Shown here piece after piece: positions 1 to 12,700 of a stretch of DNA of 64,000 nt. The notes beneath the pieces are model-generated. The model saw only the letters and a list, made by a program, of their open reading frames with translations, did not search any database and was not told the origin of the DNA. Positions within the stretch are counted from its first letter, which is position 1, and every line of letters starts with the position of its first letter. The DNA is taken from positions 42,132,035 through 42,196,034 of the forward strand of contig NC_134831.1 in assembly GCF_004210375.1 (NCBI RefSeq), written 5' to 3'. Position numbers and translations under genes: made by a program. The DNA comes from Tachypleus tridentatus. Lineage: Eukaryota; Arthropoda; Merostomata; Xiphosura; Limulidae.

Positions 1-303
1 AAAACGTTTGGCATATTAAAAGTTTTATTTGCTTAAATGTATGTGATATCTGAAGAAAATCAAAGCTGCAATTACTGATATGTTAGGCCTTTTAAAACCT
101 ATATGTACTAGGATGTAAGCTTTTGTAAGTTGATGAATCAAACTGAGATTTATTTTGAGCATGAAAAGAGTGAAACTGATTAAATTTAAATATAAAGTAG
201 GCTTACAACAAAGAAGATTTTGTAATGTGTTAATAATCTTATTGGCAACTTTTTCTTTGTTGTGTTAAACACCAATTAATAAACTTACATTTTTATTTTG
301 TAG

Positions 304-435
304 ACATATGGATTCCAGCATATTCTGACGATTAACAACTTGGAAAAAGCTGGTTTGCTTCGCATACAAGGGACTAAATCATATTCATCCATTAGAAAAA
401 CATTAAGGTTAATGGTAGATGATGTGAACGAACAA
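304..435 (+). CDS. VPS33A: VPS33A exon (44 codons)
   Basis: Begins after 'ttttgtag' and ends at CAA|gtatgt, phase 0 at both ends. Encodes [19 protein letters not shown] and on to DDVNEQ. Confidence 0.93.
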
Positions 436-3400
436 GTATGTTAGGATTTTTTTTGTACAATACTGTTCTTTTTATGATAAATCTTTTTTCATTTTTGCTG
501 CAAATTAAGAACTTTATAGGAAAGCAGTGAACAAGTAATGAATGTCATTTGAACTTTGTCCTGCCATCACAGAAATATATATATATATATATATGCACCT
601 TTTTTGCCATATTTGGACTTTTAACATAAAGAAATCAACTAATATTTCAAGGCAAATACGAGCAGAAACCATTACAAGGTCAGTAAAAGCTTCCCATTTG
701 AAGTTAGGCCTAAGCCTGCTTATAATGATGATTTCCACAATCTTCTTATGACATGTTGAGTGCACATGTACGTATTAAATTTTTAAGTAAAAATGAAATT
801 ATAATTCTATCTCTAAAATATTTTAGAAGTTATATTTTAGTATTATAAAACATTTATTTAGTGTATCAAAAATGGAAAAATGAAAAACTATTCCAACTTT
901 AATTTCTATGCACCTATTTCTTTTCATCTCAAACTATAGAAACTGTTATACCTTGAAAATATAATCATTCATGTAATTTTTCTCAACTCAACTTCCTTCT
1001 TTGTCAGTGGTTTTATCATACCACTCTTTTATGGTGTCACAGCATGTGATTAAACATTAATAATAGCTAGAGGAGACAGATTGAAATGATTGATTATGAA
1101 ATACTATTCCAACTGTGTCAATATATAATAAATATAGTACATGTCAGTAAGTTGTAGTTTGTTTGCATATTAGCTACCTTGAACTCATGTAGGTGTAAAT
1201 AAAGGATTCTAATGGGAAGTTCACAGCCCTTAGGAACAAGCCACAGTTCTGTTAATTTTTTGATAGTTTTACCTGACATTCTTTTCATACCTGTGTGCCA
1301 TATTTACTCCTCTGTGGCATCTGATTAGTTAAGTTTAGTGAGCAACAGCAAACTATTCATGTGAACAAATCCTTGTTTAATGAGTATTATTTAGTCCTGT
1401 TCAAACAACATACCCAAATAAAAAAAATTATTTATTAAAAATAAACCATACTTATTAGTCATGAGTTGATTTTAACCAAGGATATTGATGGCAGATATGA
1501 TACAGGTATTGCCATTTGGAAAGATAAGGTCATAGCGTACTGATAAGTCTTATCAGTTTCTGCCGTGTTTTCTATGATATAGTTAAGAATGATGATTGCT
1601 TCAATCAGCAAAATAGAGTATCAAAAAAAGATAAACTAATATCAAATAAGTTGAAACTAATGGGAGGTAAAATATGCCAGTTACTTAATAACAAAAAAAA
1701 AGTAAATTTAAGAGGAAAAACAACAAATTTTTAATATTTTACCAAATAATGTCTCACAACAAAAGCTTGAAAATTTTATGGTGTAAAAATCTGTAACTAT
1801 TAAACTAAATTGCATTGTTTTATAAAACTGGAACTAGCTCTTACTTTGAAAGTTTGTATTCAGTTTTGTGGATATTAATGACTCCCAATCTAAAAAGGCA
1901 ACAAACTGTAAATTAAATGTGAAGATCCAGCTCATTTTGGGCTGTAATAATGATGTGAAAATGTTGCATACTAACAAGGATTTTTATTGTTTTGTTTTTT
2001 ATACTGTTAAGTTTGCATCACGAAGTTTTAGACCCATTTGTTACAATGACTTTAGGGTACTTCTCAACTCACTGTAATTCTGTTTACTTGGTATAATCAC
2101 TCCCTTATTTAGTATTGGTTGGTGTCTAATATATTGAGACTTTATTTTGGCATTAGAGTATGATTCTTTCTTTATATGCAATGTGATACTTTTACCAATG
2201 TAACTTTGAAGATATATTATATAAGGTAAAGTACAATAATGCAAAATCATTGATTGGCTTTTTTTGTCATTGTTTAACCTCTTGAGTTGTCCAAGTTTTG
2301 ATGATGTTTATGAAAATAACTGTTCAGTCTGTTGTTGGTTCACATTATTTAATTGGTATTATTCTTCACCTCCATTTGAAGCTGTCTGTCTTCTGTTTTC
2401 TGTTTTCTTTTTCTCAGGAATGTCAACATTCCCTCTGCTTTGGGATGTGATTAAGACATAGGAGGACATTTTCTTCCATACTTCCATAATGGACATTTGT
2501 GAATATCAGATACACTTACATTTGGTTAGACTGACATTGCAGTCATTTCCATTTGCTTTTGACTCTGTATTCTGGATAAGTTTGAAAATATATTGCTTTA
2601 TCTATTTATTTACCATACTGTACCTTTTCAAGTGCCTCTTTTCCATAAGCCCTCACTTACGTTGTCCTTGTGTCTTTGACCTAGAATTATTTTTTTTACC
2701 TATTTCCTCTTGCCTTCTTTAGGATCCTTTTCCCATTTACATTTGTTTGGTTAACACTAATGATTTTAGTATGTTTTGATAGTCACCACTGTAACTTCTT
2801 TTTTTACAGACTTTCTTTATCTGTGTCTAGTTTCTATAATTTGGATAAGATCATCCAGCATAATTTCTATACACTCTGTGTTATTTCAGATCCATTCATT
2901 ACTTTATCAAGAAATTGTTTTTCCAATTCTTTCAATGTTAACTTGCAGTAGTAACTTTGTGACACCACAGTGAACTTGGCTTTACATCTAACTGTTGACA
3001 GTAATTCTTCATGGCCAGAGAAAATGTTGATTGTTTTTCTGATGTTTTCATTGATTCTGTGGGTTATCCATGGGAACTGGGGAAGTCTTTTGTCACTTTG
3101 TATTCCAAGTGCTTGTATTCATTTCATGACTTCAGATGTAATAAATCTGAATCATAAATTCTAGATCTCTTCCAACTCTATTCACCTAACTTCCATGTTT
3201 CTTGAAAATGTTGTTCCTTGATGAGATTTTAAAATTTATAGATATGTGAAAGTTCTGTAGGCGCTTCTTTATATATATATATATATATACACAGAGTATT
3301 GTAGCATCTCTCTACACTGTTTATTTAGATCATCAAATACCAATAGCCTTTTTGGAGAGAAATGATCCAACAACACCCTTGTGTTTCTTCCCTAATGTAA

Positions 3401-6241
3401 AGCATCAATTTTCCTCCTCATATTCTTTGATAGATTGTTTAGGCAGAGTATTTATGATGAAACTTAGTTGAATCGTCAGCAACTTTATACTTCAAAAAAG
3501 GATAACACTGTACGCACACTGATTTGAAGACAAAAGGTGGAAGACTTTCAAAACATTATCATCAACACTTATGTTTCTGCAACAGGCAGATTTCATTCGT
3601 TCAAGTAATTTCACATAGCATATATCTGTCAGAAGAGAAAATGAGAGGTTTTAGGGAGTTACATATCTGCTACAATTGTTTGGTTATCAATTTAAATTTA
3701 TGGATTGTCTCATTGCTAGTACTGTGGAAATTTATGAGGTTGTAAGTTACAGCTTAAGAGTAACATAGTAAGGACTTCTGTCTTCTGTTGCAACTTGTTG
3801 TCTTTCATTTACTGGATTCTGCTCTTTATGATTAAGTCATTCATTACCCTCATTATGACCAGGTGTTGATTATTTTGTAGAAGTGTCATGAGTCTACAAG
3901 TTTACAGACTGATATCTTGTGTATTTTTGGTAAATGCACATCAATTCCAGATTGATTGAATTACTTGTACTTGCTTACAGAGATTGTGCTCTGTAGGTAT
4001 TTAAGTCACAATTGAGTTATGGACAGGACTGTGTTTGTCCACAGTGGTGTTACATCTTTCCTTCTCCAGTTGAATATAGCCTTTGAGTTTCATTGTTGTG
4101 GACAGAGCCATGTTTGTCCACAGTAATGTTATGCTTCATTCTTCAGTTCAGTATAGCCTTTGAGTTTCATTGTTGTGGACAGGATTATGTTAATCCACAG
4201 TAGTGTTACATGTTTCCTTCTCCAGTTGAATATCAACTTGGTGTTGCCTTCTTATACACAGGACACAAAAGGGAGTGTATGTGTGCCTTTGGAATTAAAT
4301 ACTCCTCTTGCTTATCTGTACTGGCAGTTGGTGCAATTATTTAATTTCTTACTTTGCACTTTAACATAAAAATATGTATCTATCCACTTCTGTACAAATG
4401 GACCTGGCATTATACAAATGAAGAGATGCATTCTCAAGATGACACTTATTCCCAACAGCAGCTGATGAACAGTAGTTTTAGAAAGGATTAGGTCTTATGT
4501 GGTAGACTTTGTTAAGTGTTTAAGAATGCATATAGAGATAATTGTCTTACTAGAATCCTAATTTTGCAATAAAATGTTCTCTTTCTTTTCTGCTATAGAA
4601 TCCTACTGATATTGCTTATGTCCATAGTGGTTATGCACCTCTCAGTGTACGCTTAGTTCAGTTTTTGGCTCAACCAGGATGGAGAGCAATCACAGATGTT
4701 TTAAACCAGCTGCTAGGGCCAACTGTAGAAGAAATTCAACAGATACCAGTTGGACTAAGAAAAAGAAGTAAGCTTTTTATAATGCATTCTATAAAAATCT
4801 TTTATAAAAAATATATGCTCTTCTCAGCAAACTGCTATTTTTATGGTAAAGAGGCTGTTTCTCTAAGCCCATATTTATGAGTCTTTTGAATTTTTGTCTT
4901 AAACAAAACATAAGTATCTTTCAGGAACGAATGGCTTGTGTGTTACTACATGTAGTTTATAGTTAATTGTAAGAAAATTTCTATAATACATTGTATTTCA
5001 ATCACAGCAAATCCCCAATAGTGTAATTCCAGAAAGATAGACTTGTGATTAAAGTATTATGTCAAAGCTTTTTCTCAGGAAGGATATTCATCTAGTAATA
5101 ATATTAAATAAGGTTGAACTAAAGTACACGTTTCAAAGAAAGAAAGAAGCTTTCATTGACCCCCACAGAAATAGAAAAACTTGGAGCATGTAGGTCCAAA
5201 ACAACCCCATTTATCCATAAAAAGTATGGTTTTGAATAAGAACCTCTGTGATCCAAAAAAGCCATTGTAATGAAGCTGGACATATCTCCTGGAACTATAA
5301 ACAAGGATTTAAAGCTCAAAAGAATTCACAAGATTTCATCCACACCTCAAAATCAGCTATGTTTCTCATAAGAATGAGTCTCAAAAAATAGGAATCACTG
5401 CACTTCCTTTGAAGATCTTCAGGTGCATTTCGAATTAACTTGTGTGGAAGTTTTGCAAAATATGTTATATTAAAATTGCAGTTGTCAGGCACATTCATGG
5501 CAGCTGTTTGATGCTGGAAGGAAGTACCAGCATGGGACATGGAACAACATTCTTATAAAGTGAATTAATATTCAGTGTGCAATGCAAGTCAACCAAAGAT
5601 TCTTGGTTTGGTAACTTTCATGAACCCAGTCTAGGATATTTAGCTAATCATGTTCTTGTTACATACTTTAGTTCATTTATTGGCTAAAAAAAATATTCTC
5701 TTTATATATATTAGGTTTTTTTATGAATAAATGGCTAACTAACTAATGGGCAAATCTATTTGACACATTTACACATTGTGTAGGAGTAACTGACCAACCA
5801 CATTATTCTATCTACGTCTCTTAGGAGGATCTGGCTCATCAATCCAGTCCAATATGGAAGATCCAAGAGTTACTTTAGTTTTTTTTCTTGGAGGCTGTAC
5901 TTTGTCAGAGATATCAGCTTTGAGGTTCCTCTCTCAACAGGATGATGGTATGTATTTCAGCTTTAATTCTTTATTTAATTTGCAGTAAATTTCCATGTTT
6001 CTCTTACTAACATTTTATTTTTCTCTTGGGAGAATGTAAAATATGAAAATGATTTTTTTTTAATTTGGTTTAAAATACATAAAGATCTTATTGAAACTTT
6101 ACCCTAGGTAAAAAAAAAACTAATAATAACTTTTTTTTTCTTTCAGCTGCAGTTGAATATATAGTTGCCACAACCAAAATAATTAATGGAGGAACTTTCT
6201 TACAATCACTGCATGAACCCCTCAAACCACCCTCATCATAA
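304..6241 (+). CDS. VPS33A: VPS33A, C-terminal part (last four coding exons; 5' end outside window)
   Basis: Sec1/Munc18-family subunit of HOPS and CORVET, which tether late endosomes/lysosomes and early endosomes and template SNARE bundles. Exons 304-435, 4599-4767, 5825-5947 and 6147-6241 join in frame (519 nt) to give the last 172 residues, ending at TAA 6239-6241. All junctions are AG/GT and the phases fit. Recognisable blocks in order are 'NLEKAGLL', '[14 protein letters not shown]', '[14 protein letters not shown]', '[18 protein letters not shown]' and '[12 protein letters not shown]'. They follow human VPS33A, as I remember it, almost without gaps; VPS33B diverges here. The region corresponds to the C-terminal part of the SM fold, which in VPS33A helps to hold VPS16. 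The last residues (LKPPSS) differ from the vertebrate tail. The upstream two thirds is not in the window. Confidence 0.95.
574..594. repeat. (AT)n microsatellite
   Basis: About ten AT units inside the VPS33A intron. The two short open frames that cross it (YIYIYIY) are artefacts of the repeat. Confidence 0.9.
3270..3290. repeat. (AT)n microsatellite
   Basis: Uninterrupted AT dinucleotides followed by ACACAG, within the VPS33A intron. Confidence 0.9.
4021..4243. repeat. Minisatellite, 2.8 copies of a 77-79 bp unit
   Basis: Units start at 4021, 4100 and 4177. Each begins with GGACAG and carries TTTGTCCACAGT or a variant. The first two end in GCCTTTGAGTTTCATTGTTGT and the third is cut short. 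GGACAG and TGTCC within each unit form a small imperfect dyad. Confidence 0.85.
4599..4767 (+). CDS. VPS33A: VPS33A exon ([16 protein letters not shown]...)
   Basis: Acceptor 'tgctatag', donor A|gtaagc; starts in phase 0 and leaves one base. The CGC at 4650-4652 encodes the Arg of 'LSVRLVQ'. In my recalled alignment this is human Arg498, the site of a known disease substitution. Confidence 0.94.
4768..5824 (+). other. VPS33A intron without recognisable elements
   Basis: A 1.06-kb intron. Minus-strand open frames of 66 and 74 codons at 5119-5540 overlap no known family and show no splice context, so I do not call a gene. Confidence 0.6.
5825..5947 (+). CDS. VPS33A: VPS33A exon (VTLVFFLGG core)
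   Basis: Acceptor 'cgtctcttag', donor G|gtatgt. The codon AGA is split with the preceding exon. Encodes [16 protein letters not shown] and the hydrophobic strand [18 protein letters not shown]. Confidence 0.94.
6147..6241 (+). CDS. VPS33A: VPS33A last coding exon and stop
   Basis: Acceptor 'tttctttcag' follows a long T tract. Encodes [15 protein letters not shown] and a short tail, then TAA. Confidence 0.93.
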
Positions 6242-9200
6242 GACTTTGGAAGTAGTACATCCGAACTCTTAGAAATTTATAAAAATGAACCTAAAAAAAG
6301 TTGACAGATGTTAAAGGACAAATTTATACATGAGCATTATTAAGGAAACTGTGATGAATAAAACATTCCTCTAAAATTAATACATGAGTGTTAATAGAAG
6401 ATAATAAATTAAGTGCATATATAAGACCAGTACTTTAAATCTATTTTATCCCTATGGTAATATTTAAAGTTAGAAACTACTATTTGGCCTGCCTACAGAC
6501 AATTATAAAATGAAAGAATGTAAAAAAAAACATTCATTCCTTAGAATTTGACATTTTTGCAGCTTTTACCCTAATTTTTAAGAAAAGTAATATATACAAT
6601 ATTCTAGCCCAACAAATTAAATATTTTTTTAGAACAGTAACAAGCTAACTTTGGCCATATTCAGTCAAGTCTGTTTACTGATTTTTCTAGGAAATTGCTT
6701 CTAACACTTATAACAATTGGTTAGATTTGTGTCAAGTTATCAAAGCTCAAAGTATAGTAACATCATATTTAGTTTTGGATAATTACGAGGAGTTGTATTG
6801 TCTGTTAAGACTGGCAGATGAAGTTACTGGAAATAAATATGTACATAGAAGTATAAAATACGTTTCATAGTTTTTTGATAAACAGACCCCCCCCATCCAT
6901 TGCTGATGGCTAATTTCAAGTGACTAGTGATCGTATGTAAAGTGGCAAATGAAGAAGAATAGTCAACTGTAAGCACTTGGGGTATAGGGTATCATAGTTT
7001 TTTGTATCAACATTGAGGAAAAGACTTGTATGCCCAGCTACCAGTGTTTTCACCTAGTACCTGGAAACCAAGGTACTCGCCTGTCACAACCTTCACCTGG
7101 TCCTTAAAAAAAATCATACAGTCAAAGCTAAAGTAATGTAAACAAAACTGCAAACTATTATTTTTAAGACAAAACAGTAAGCAAAAGAAATCAAGGCACA
7201 GCAAGCAAAGACAAAAGTGGAAGCAATCATAGTGATAGAAACTCAGACTAAATTCAAGGAGTGGGCCAGTAACATTGATTGAATTTTACATTTAACAGAG
7301 TACAAAATTGTTTGAGTACCTTATAAATCAAGTTACTCCATTGCTGATTATACTCTCAAAATTTGCTTGTACAATAATGAATATAAAATACAAAGAATGA
7401 ATTAAGTAAGTAGCAAATTTTGAAGAGTCCATTTAAAATTTTTCTTTGGCAAATAATCAACTGATTCACTAGATGCAGTTAGTTTGTCACTACCATCATT
7501 TAGTAGTAGAGGACATTCGATATTCTAGGACAGAAATGAGGCCTATCACCTATAGGAAACTTTCAAACCTGATAAGTATGTGATTTGTAGTGGTAAATAC
7601 TGTAAATTATTGAATCAATATAAATACGAACTCCCAAAGGTTTATAAGTTTCTGTGGAACTTGTTTGAACTATAGCTGTCTGCTGCTAGTCATAATTCAA
7701 GGTGTTAGGACATCACAGGTGTTTCAGTTCCCTACAATTTAAATGAAAACTTTCCCACTAATCTTAATGGGGAATTATCAAAGTTTGTTGTTCAAATACT
7801 TAAGGTGAGCTCCACCCATCAGTTGTGCTAACTTTTCTGACAGCAGAGGCACACCAAGCTGTTTTGTAATCTCTGAATGTGTGTTATAATGACAGGCATC
7901 TATAGATGCCATAAATGAACATATTTACAACCTATGTGTTGTTATCACATACAAATATTGCCTGCACAGTATGGGTATTGTTTAACAACAGTTATCAGGG
8001 GTGAAATGTTAAAGTTTACTTTGTTTCATTACCAGTTACTAATGAACTGCTGGAAGCTTATACTTCAGCATTAATTTCTTAACCACTAATGATGTGAAGT
8101 TAGAAAATGGAGAGTTTCTTTGAATTTGTTACAGTGTACAGAATTGCAGGAAAATATTTTGGGGTTATCATAATTTCCATCTTTTATAATTATATTATTG
8201 TTTTTTTTTACTTTTCCATCCAAACATTCGTAACTTATCAGTAGTTTTAGGTATGCTCTTGCTAGAAAAATAAAAATGTTGCACAGAAGGTAAACTTAAA
8301 CTGTGTGCAATCATGGTTTATATTGTCTGGTCTTCTACATGTTAGAAACTGTTGTGTTTATAGTGGCTGAGAAAGTCTGGGCATCTGGATACCTGCCAAA
8401 ATTACTCATCTGGGCAGGAGATTTAGTACCCATCAAACACTAAGCAATCCAGTAAAACTCAATTTGATAAAGGAAGTTGAAAATTTTTGATAATTAAGAA
8501 CTGTTATTATACTCTTATTTGTACAATTAATGTACCTGTTATGACCTTTTCTTGAATAATACATATTGATAACACTGTATTGCTACTATCAAGCTTAATT
8601 TTAAACCTCATGTTCAAGTGAGACTTCAATCCAAATTTCTTTCTATGTAAACAAATATCAAACCTCGAGCCTTTGTTAAAAATTAACTTTATTCAGGCTT
8701 TCACCAGACTATTGTACGATTGTATTTTAGAATACCATTCAGACATTCAAAACAAAAACACACTAATCACTAGATAAACTACTGTAGTAAATAAATGTTT
8801 AAAAACTTTTGTAAAAAATCTGAAATATCCATCTTACTGTTGTTGGAAACAACAGATGTATTTCAAAAACAAAATGATTAAAACTTACAAAACTTTGGTT
8901 GCAAATGAATTCCTTTTCACATCAAAGTGTCAATACACTTAATTAAAAATCCTTACTGTGTATACAGAGGGCAGTGTTGGTCTCATCTGTTGTACATTTT
9001 ATCCCAGGATAATAAGTTATTACTGAACAGAACATATTTTAAAGCTTACAAAAATCATAAATAGGATTTATATTGTATCTTAAATCTGTTCATGAGAGTT
9101 AATTATATGGTCTACTGTAATTGGGAATTCTAACGAGAGTATTACCCAGTTGTTAGCAATGCCCAATGTACTCTTATACTGATTTAAGTTTTGTAACTTC

Positions 9201-9719
9201 CAACTGTTAAAGGAATATTTTTTAATAGATGTAATATCTGATGGCCATATACTCTGTCACCACAGAGAATCTGATAGTTCTTTCTGTATATAGAGGTTTG
9301 AAGAGAACCATGCAATTCCACAATTTGTTTTAACCCTTACATTACAGACTTGTTTACCACCACCCCAACAGAATTTTCACTATCCTCTTCTATATAGTTA
9401 AAAATGATATTAGAAACGTACTTGAAACAAAATGCATGCTGTATCAGAATTCACTTGTTTCAATTTTTGAACCAATTGTTCCAATAAATTTAAAGTGAAA
9501 CAGATCATTAATGATTCATTTTTAGTATAGCTTTAAATGTTAATGTTAAGCAGACACTTCACTCATGCCTATAAAATATTTACAAGTCATCATTTTATCA
9601 TGAAATGGAAGAGTAAAAATTAATCTTTTTCCCCATCCTTAATGATACAATTCATGAAAGAAAGAAAAAAAAAAGTTCAGTAAATCTTGAAGAATTTTTT
9701 CTTTTATGAAAAAACCTCA
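6242..9719. other. Convergent intergenic region / 3' UTRs
   Basis: Lies between the stops of two tail-to-tail genes: VPS33A (+) and the HCFC1R1-like gene (-). It contains the VPS33A 3' UTR and probably the 3' UTR of the minus gene. I saw no convincing ORF, tRNA or transposon. Confidence 0.6.
6357..6362 (+). terminator. VPS33A polyadenylation signal
   Basis: AATAAA lies 116 nt after the VPS33A stop. It is the first canonical hexamer in the 3' UTR, so it is a likely but unproven cleavage signal. Confidence 0.5.
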
Positions 9720-9792
9720 TCAAAGTTCCATGGAGTCGAACTCTTCATTGGTTATTGGATCAGGTATAGTATCATCTGTCAGCAAAGTGTTA
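9720..9792 (-). CDS. HCFC1R1-like last exon
   Basis: Acceptor 'tttcttgacag'. Encodes NTLLTDDTIPDP and ITNEEFDSMEL, then TGA at 9722-9720. Confidence 0.7.
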
Positions 9793-12700
9793 CTGTCAAG
9801 AAATGGAAAAATAACGTTAGCTCTCTGACTTCAAGCCAGTCAGAAAATGGCTGACATAAAACATAATCTGACTGTTTATCTGAAAACATTAATTAACATT
9901 TCACAAAAATACAAGGATGTTCCACAATCTATGCATAAAAGTATAATTACATATAATATGTCTCTGTGTAATGTATATTAAATATAATACATCTAGTTTT
10001 TGAAACTCTATGATACACTCTGGGACCAAAATATTAGGGAATGTACATCAATCATACTTAAACATAAGACATTATAATTGTAATTTTTAATTAGTATTCC
10101 TTCAAAAATAACTTTGGATATTTTAGCCATAACAAGATCTTGTTTCCTTCTTTGTCATGTTTCTAAATAATTATATTCAACACAGGAAATTAATGTCCTA
10201 TCACGTGAGCACTTGTAGAATATTAAACTTTGGTGTCAAAACAAATCATATTCCTTATGTTTGTTACACATTAAAAATAGACTTGCTATAGGACCTTGCT
10301 TGGGAAAATAGTGATAGTCATTCTTTTTTATTACATCATATGATAAATTAAGAACTATGCAAGGTACACATGTATACCTATCCCATTTTAACTTTTATTG
10401 TATGTAACAGAAAAAGTAATAAAATCTGTACCTGTCTTCATCATCATCATCAGTAGTAGCTGTATTATTGTTCATCTCTGCCATGTTATCTGTTGCCATC
10501 TCTTGGGAATTACTCTGCAGCAATTGTGTAGTAACGCTGATAGGTTTGGGAGGTTGCCATGGTACTAATGCTAATGATGGTTTTCGGCTGCAATGCAAAA
10601 AAACTATTTATATAATTTGTTTTTTTACAATTACCATTTTTAATAATATAGTGATAATGTGGCATTTGTTAGACTCAGAGTTTTTCTAACTTGTAACTAA
10701 AAATAAAAAGGTATTTCAGAAAAAGAAACAAAAAAAACCAGAAACTGAAAACATAGTTTAAATTTAAAAAATAGTTGAAACTGAAGAAAAACAAAAAGCT
10801 TACATGTTCATCAAAGACTGGAAAAATGCTGTATCTTTTTCCACGATCTTTTTCAACTCAGGAGCCAACACTAATTCACCTTTTTCTTTAACAGGTTCCT
10901 CTGTGCGAGATTTGCTACTTATTCCATCAGCTAACCTATATAAAGAATATTTCTTGATGCTTCCATTAAACAGAAATATCTTTAAAAACAATGAATAAGG
11001 GTTTATTTCTTTGTCACTCTAGTGGTTGATTGGAAAATTAGTATTTTGGCCATGCATTAAAGTACTGTAGAATTAAAAAAGATGTAAGAAAGCTAAAAAA
11101 ATAAAACCTTTCTTACATGACTAAAATATAATTCCATATTATCTTGAAGTAATAAATAACAGATTCGAGACAATATCTTTCATTCTATTATTTTAGGTAC
11201 AAGTGACAAACTTTAAATATGTCTAAATTTTATGAATTAGAAAATATACAAACACAGATTTATTTTATAGTATTACTATGGATACAATTAACAATCAGAG
11301 TAAGTTTCTTTATGCATACAAATGATATCATACAATAAAAAAAATGGTAATAAAAAAAGCCAGAGATACCAATAAAGTTTTTATATGACTAATTCTGTTC
11401 CATGTTAACCCTATTGCAACAGGCTTATATAAAATACAGAGATTACATACAGAGTATTTTCTACATAAACAAATCAGATTTTTTAAAGAGGTGTTTTACT
11501 ACAGATTGGTTTGCGAAAATAGAGTATGTTTCATTACTATTCCCAGTGCAAAGTGATTTTGAGGTTAAATTAAAAAACAAACTATTCTTCATCCCACAAC
11601 TCTCAAATATCATTTATGTAATCACTAAGACATCTTAAATACGTATCAAATGTTTGTTTTCAGTAAGACTTTATACTTCACCAGTTATTTTCTCTACCCT
11701 AACTCTATAGGGGTTCAGTGACCTTGTAACCATCACAAAAAAGAAATTACCATTTTCTTCTTTATAGAATGACTTCAAATTGTAGCATGAAACTATAATT
11801 TTCCTACATAATTTTAAACTCATAACAGCATACATTTATTTGTACTTAAATTTTGTTGTTTCATGGCTTTTTGAATGCCCGTTGAATCACTAACTATTCA
11901 TGTCATTATAAGTTGTAAATCACTTGGGGAAAATGGAGGTCACATTATGCTATTGAATTATGTTACCCACAAGCAACAATTTCTCCTAACTATCACTAAT
12001 TTTCTAACTGCACAACAAGAGCCATTATAAATTTATCCAAGCTATTTGAAATCTTTCACGTAGAAGGAAGAGATTTTAGACTATCTACTACTTTTACTAA
12101 ATGAAACCAACAGTGATATTTAATTTCAGCAATTTCATGTACCTTATATGACTGAGTTTTTCTCAGACATAAATAGTAAATAGTACACAGGCATGCCATC
12201 CTTTGAAGTCAACCTATAGAATATGGTACAAGGTTTGGGTACCTCTGCAAGCTTACTTACAATTATCAGGTATTGCTTCAAACACAATTTACACATTCTG
12301 TCAAAAGATGCATAGTCTAGGTAGCTATAACCATTATAATGTTTTGCTTCTTTTAAACAAAAGCCTTATTACATCCCTTAAAAATTGTATATATGGATTT
12401 ATACAACTTACTTACATTGAATTCAACTGTTCCTCAGACATCATAGATTTGACAGAAGAAGGGTCCATCCTGGAAGATGCTGATCTTCCACCAATACACC
12501 CAGGTTGTTCCAGTTGACAGTTGTTACTACTTCCACAGATGTCAATCTGACTAAACCAGGCTGCCATCTTTTCTTCACTGATATAAATTTTATTAGGTCT
12601 GAATCTGAAATACAGAAACAAGAACAGAAAACTCATGAAGTCATGTTTTCTGTTGCAAAACAACAACATATATTTTCAATATCCTGTTTCAAAACCTTTT

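Larger units (their letters stand above)
436..4598 (+). other. VPS33A intron
   Basis: A 4.2-kb intron. From about 2260 to 4380 the + strand is markedly T-rich and carries several 60-77-codon open frames with no family signature. That stretch could be an old transposon in reverse orientation, but I could not identify one. It also holds two AT microsatellites and an approximately 78-bp minisatellite. Confidence 0.7.

Noticed and set aside
2264-3745. Series of + strand open frames of 60-77 codons
   Set aside because: T-rich composition produces Phe/Leu/Ser-rich frames. No domain, no splice logic, and they lie in a VPS33A intron.
5119-5540. Two minus ORFs in a VPS33A intron
   Set aside because: No family match and no splice sites that would link them.
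10468-10689. 73-codon + ORF
   Set aside because: Antisense shadow of a coding exon of the minus-strand HCFC1R1-like gene.
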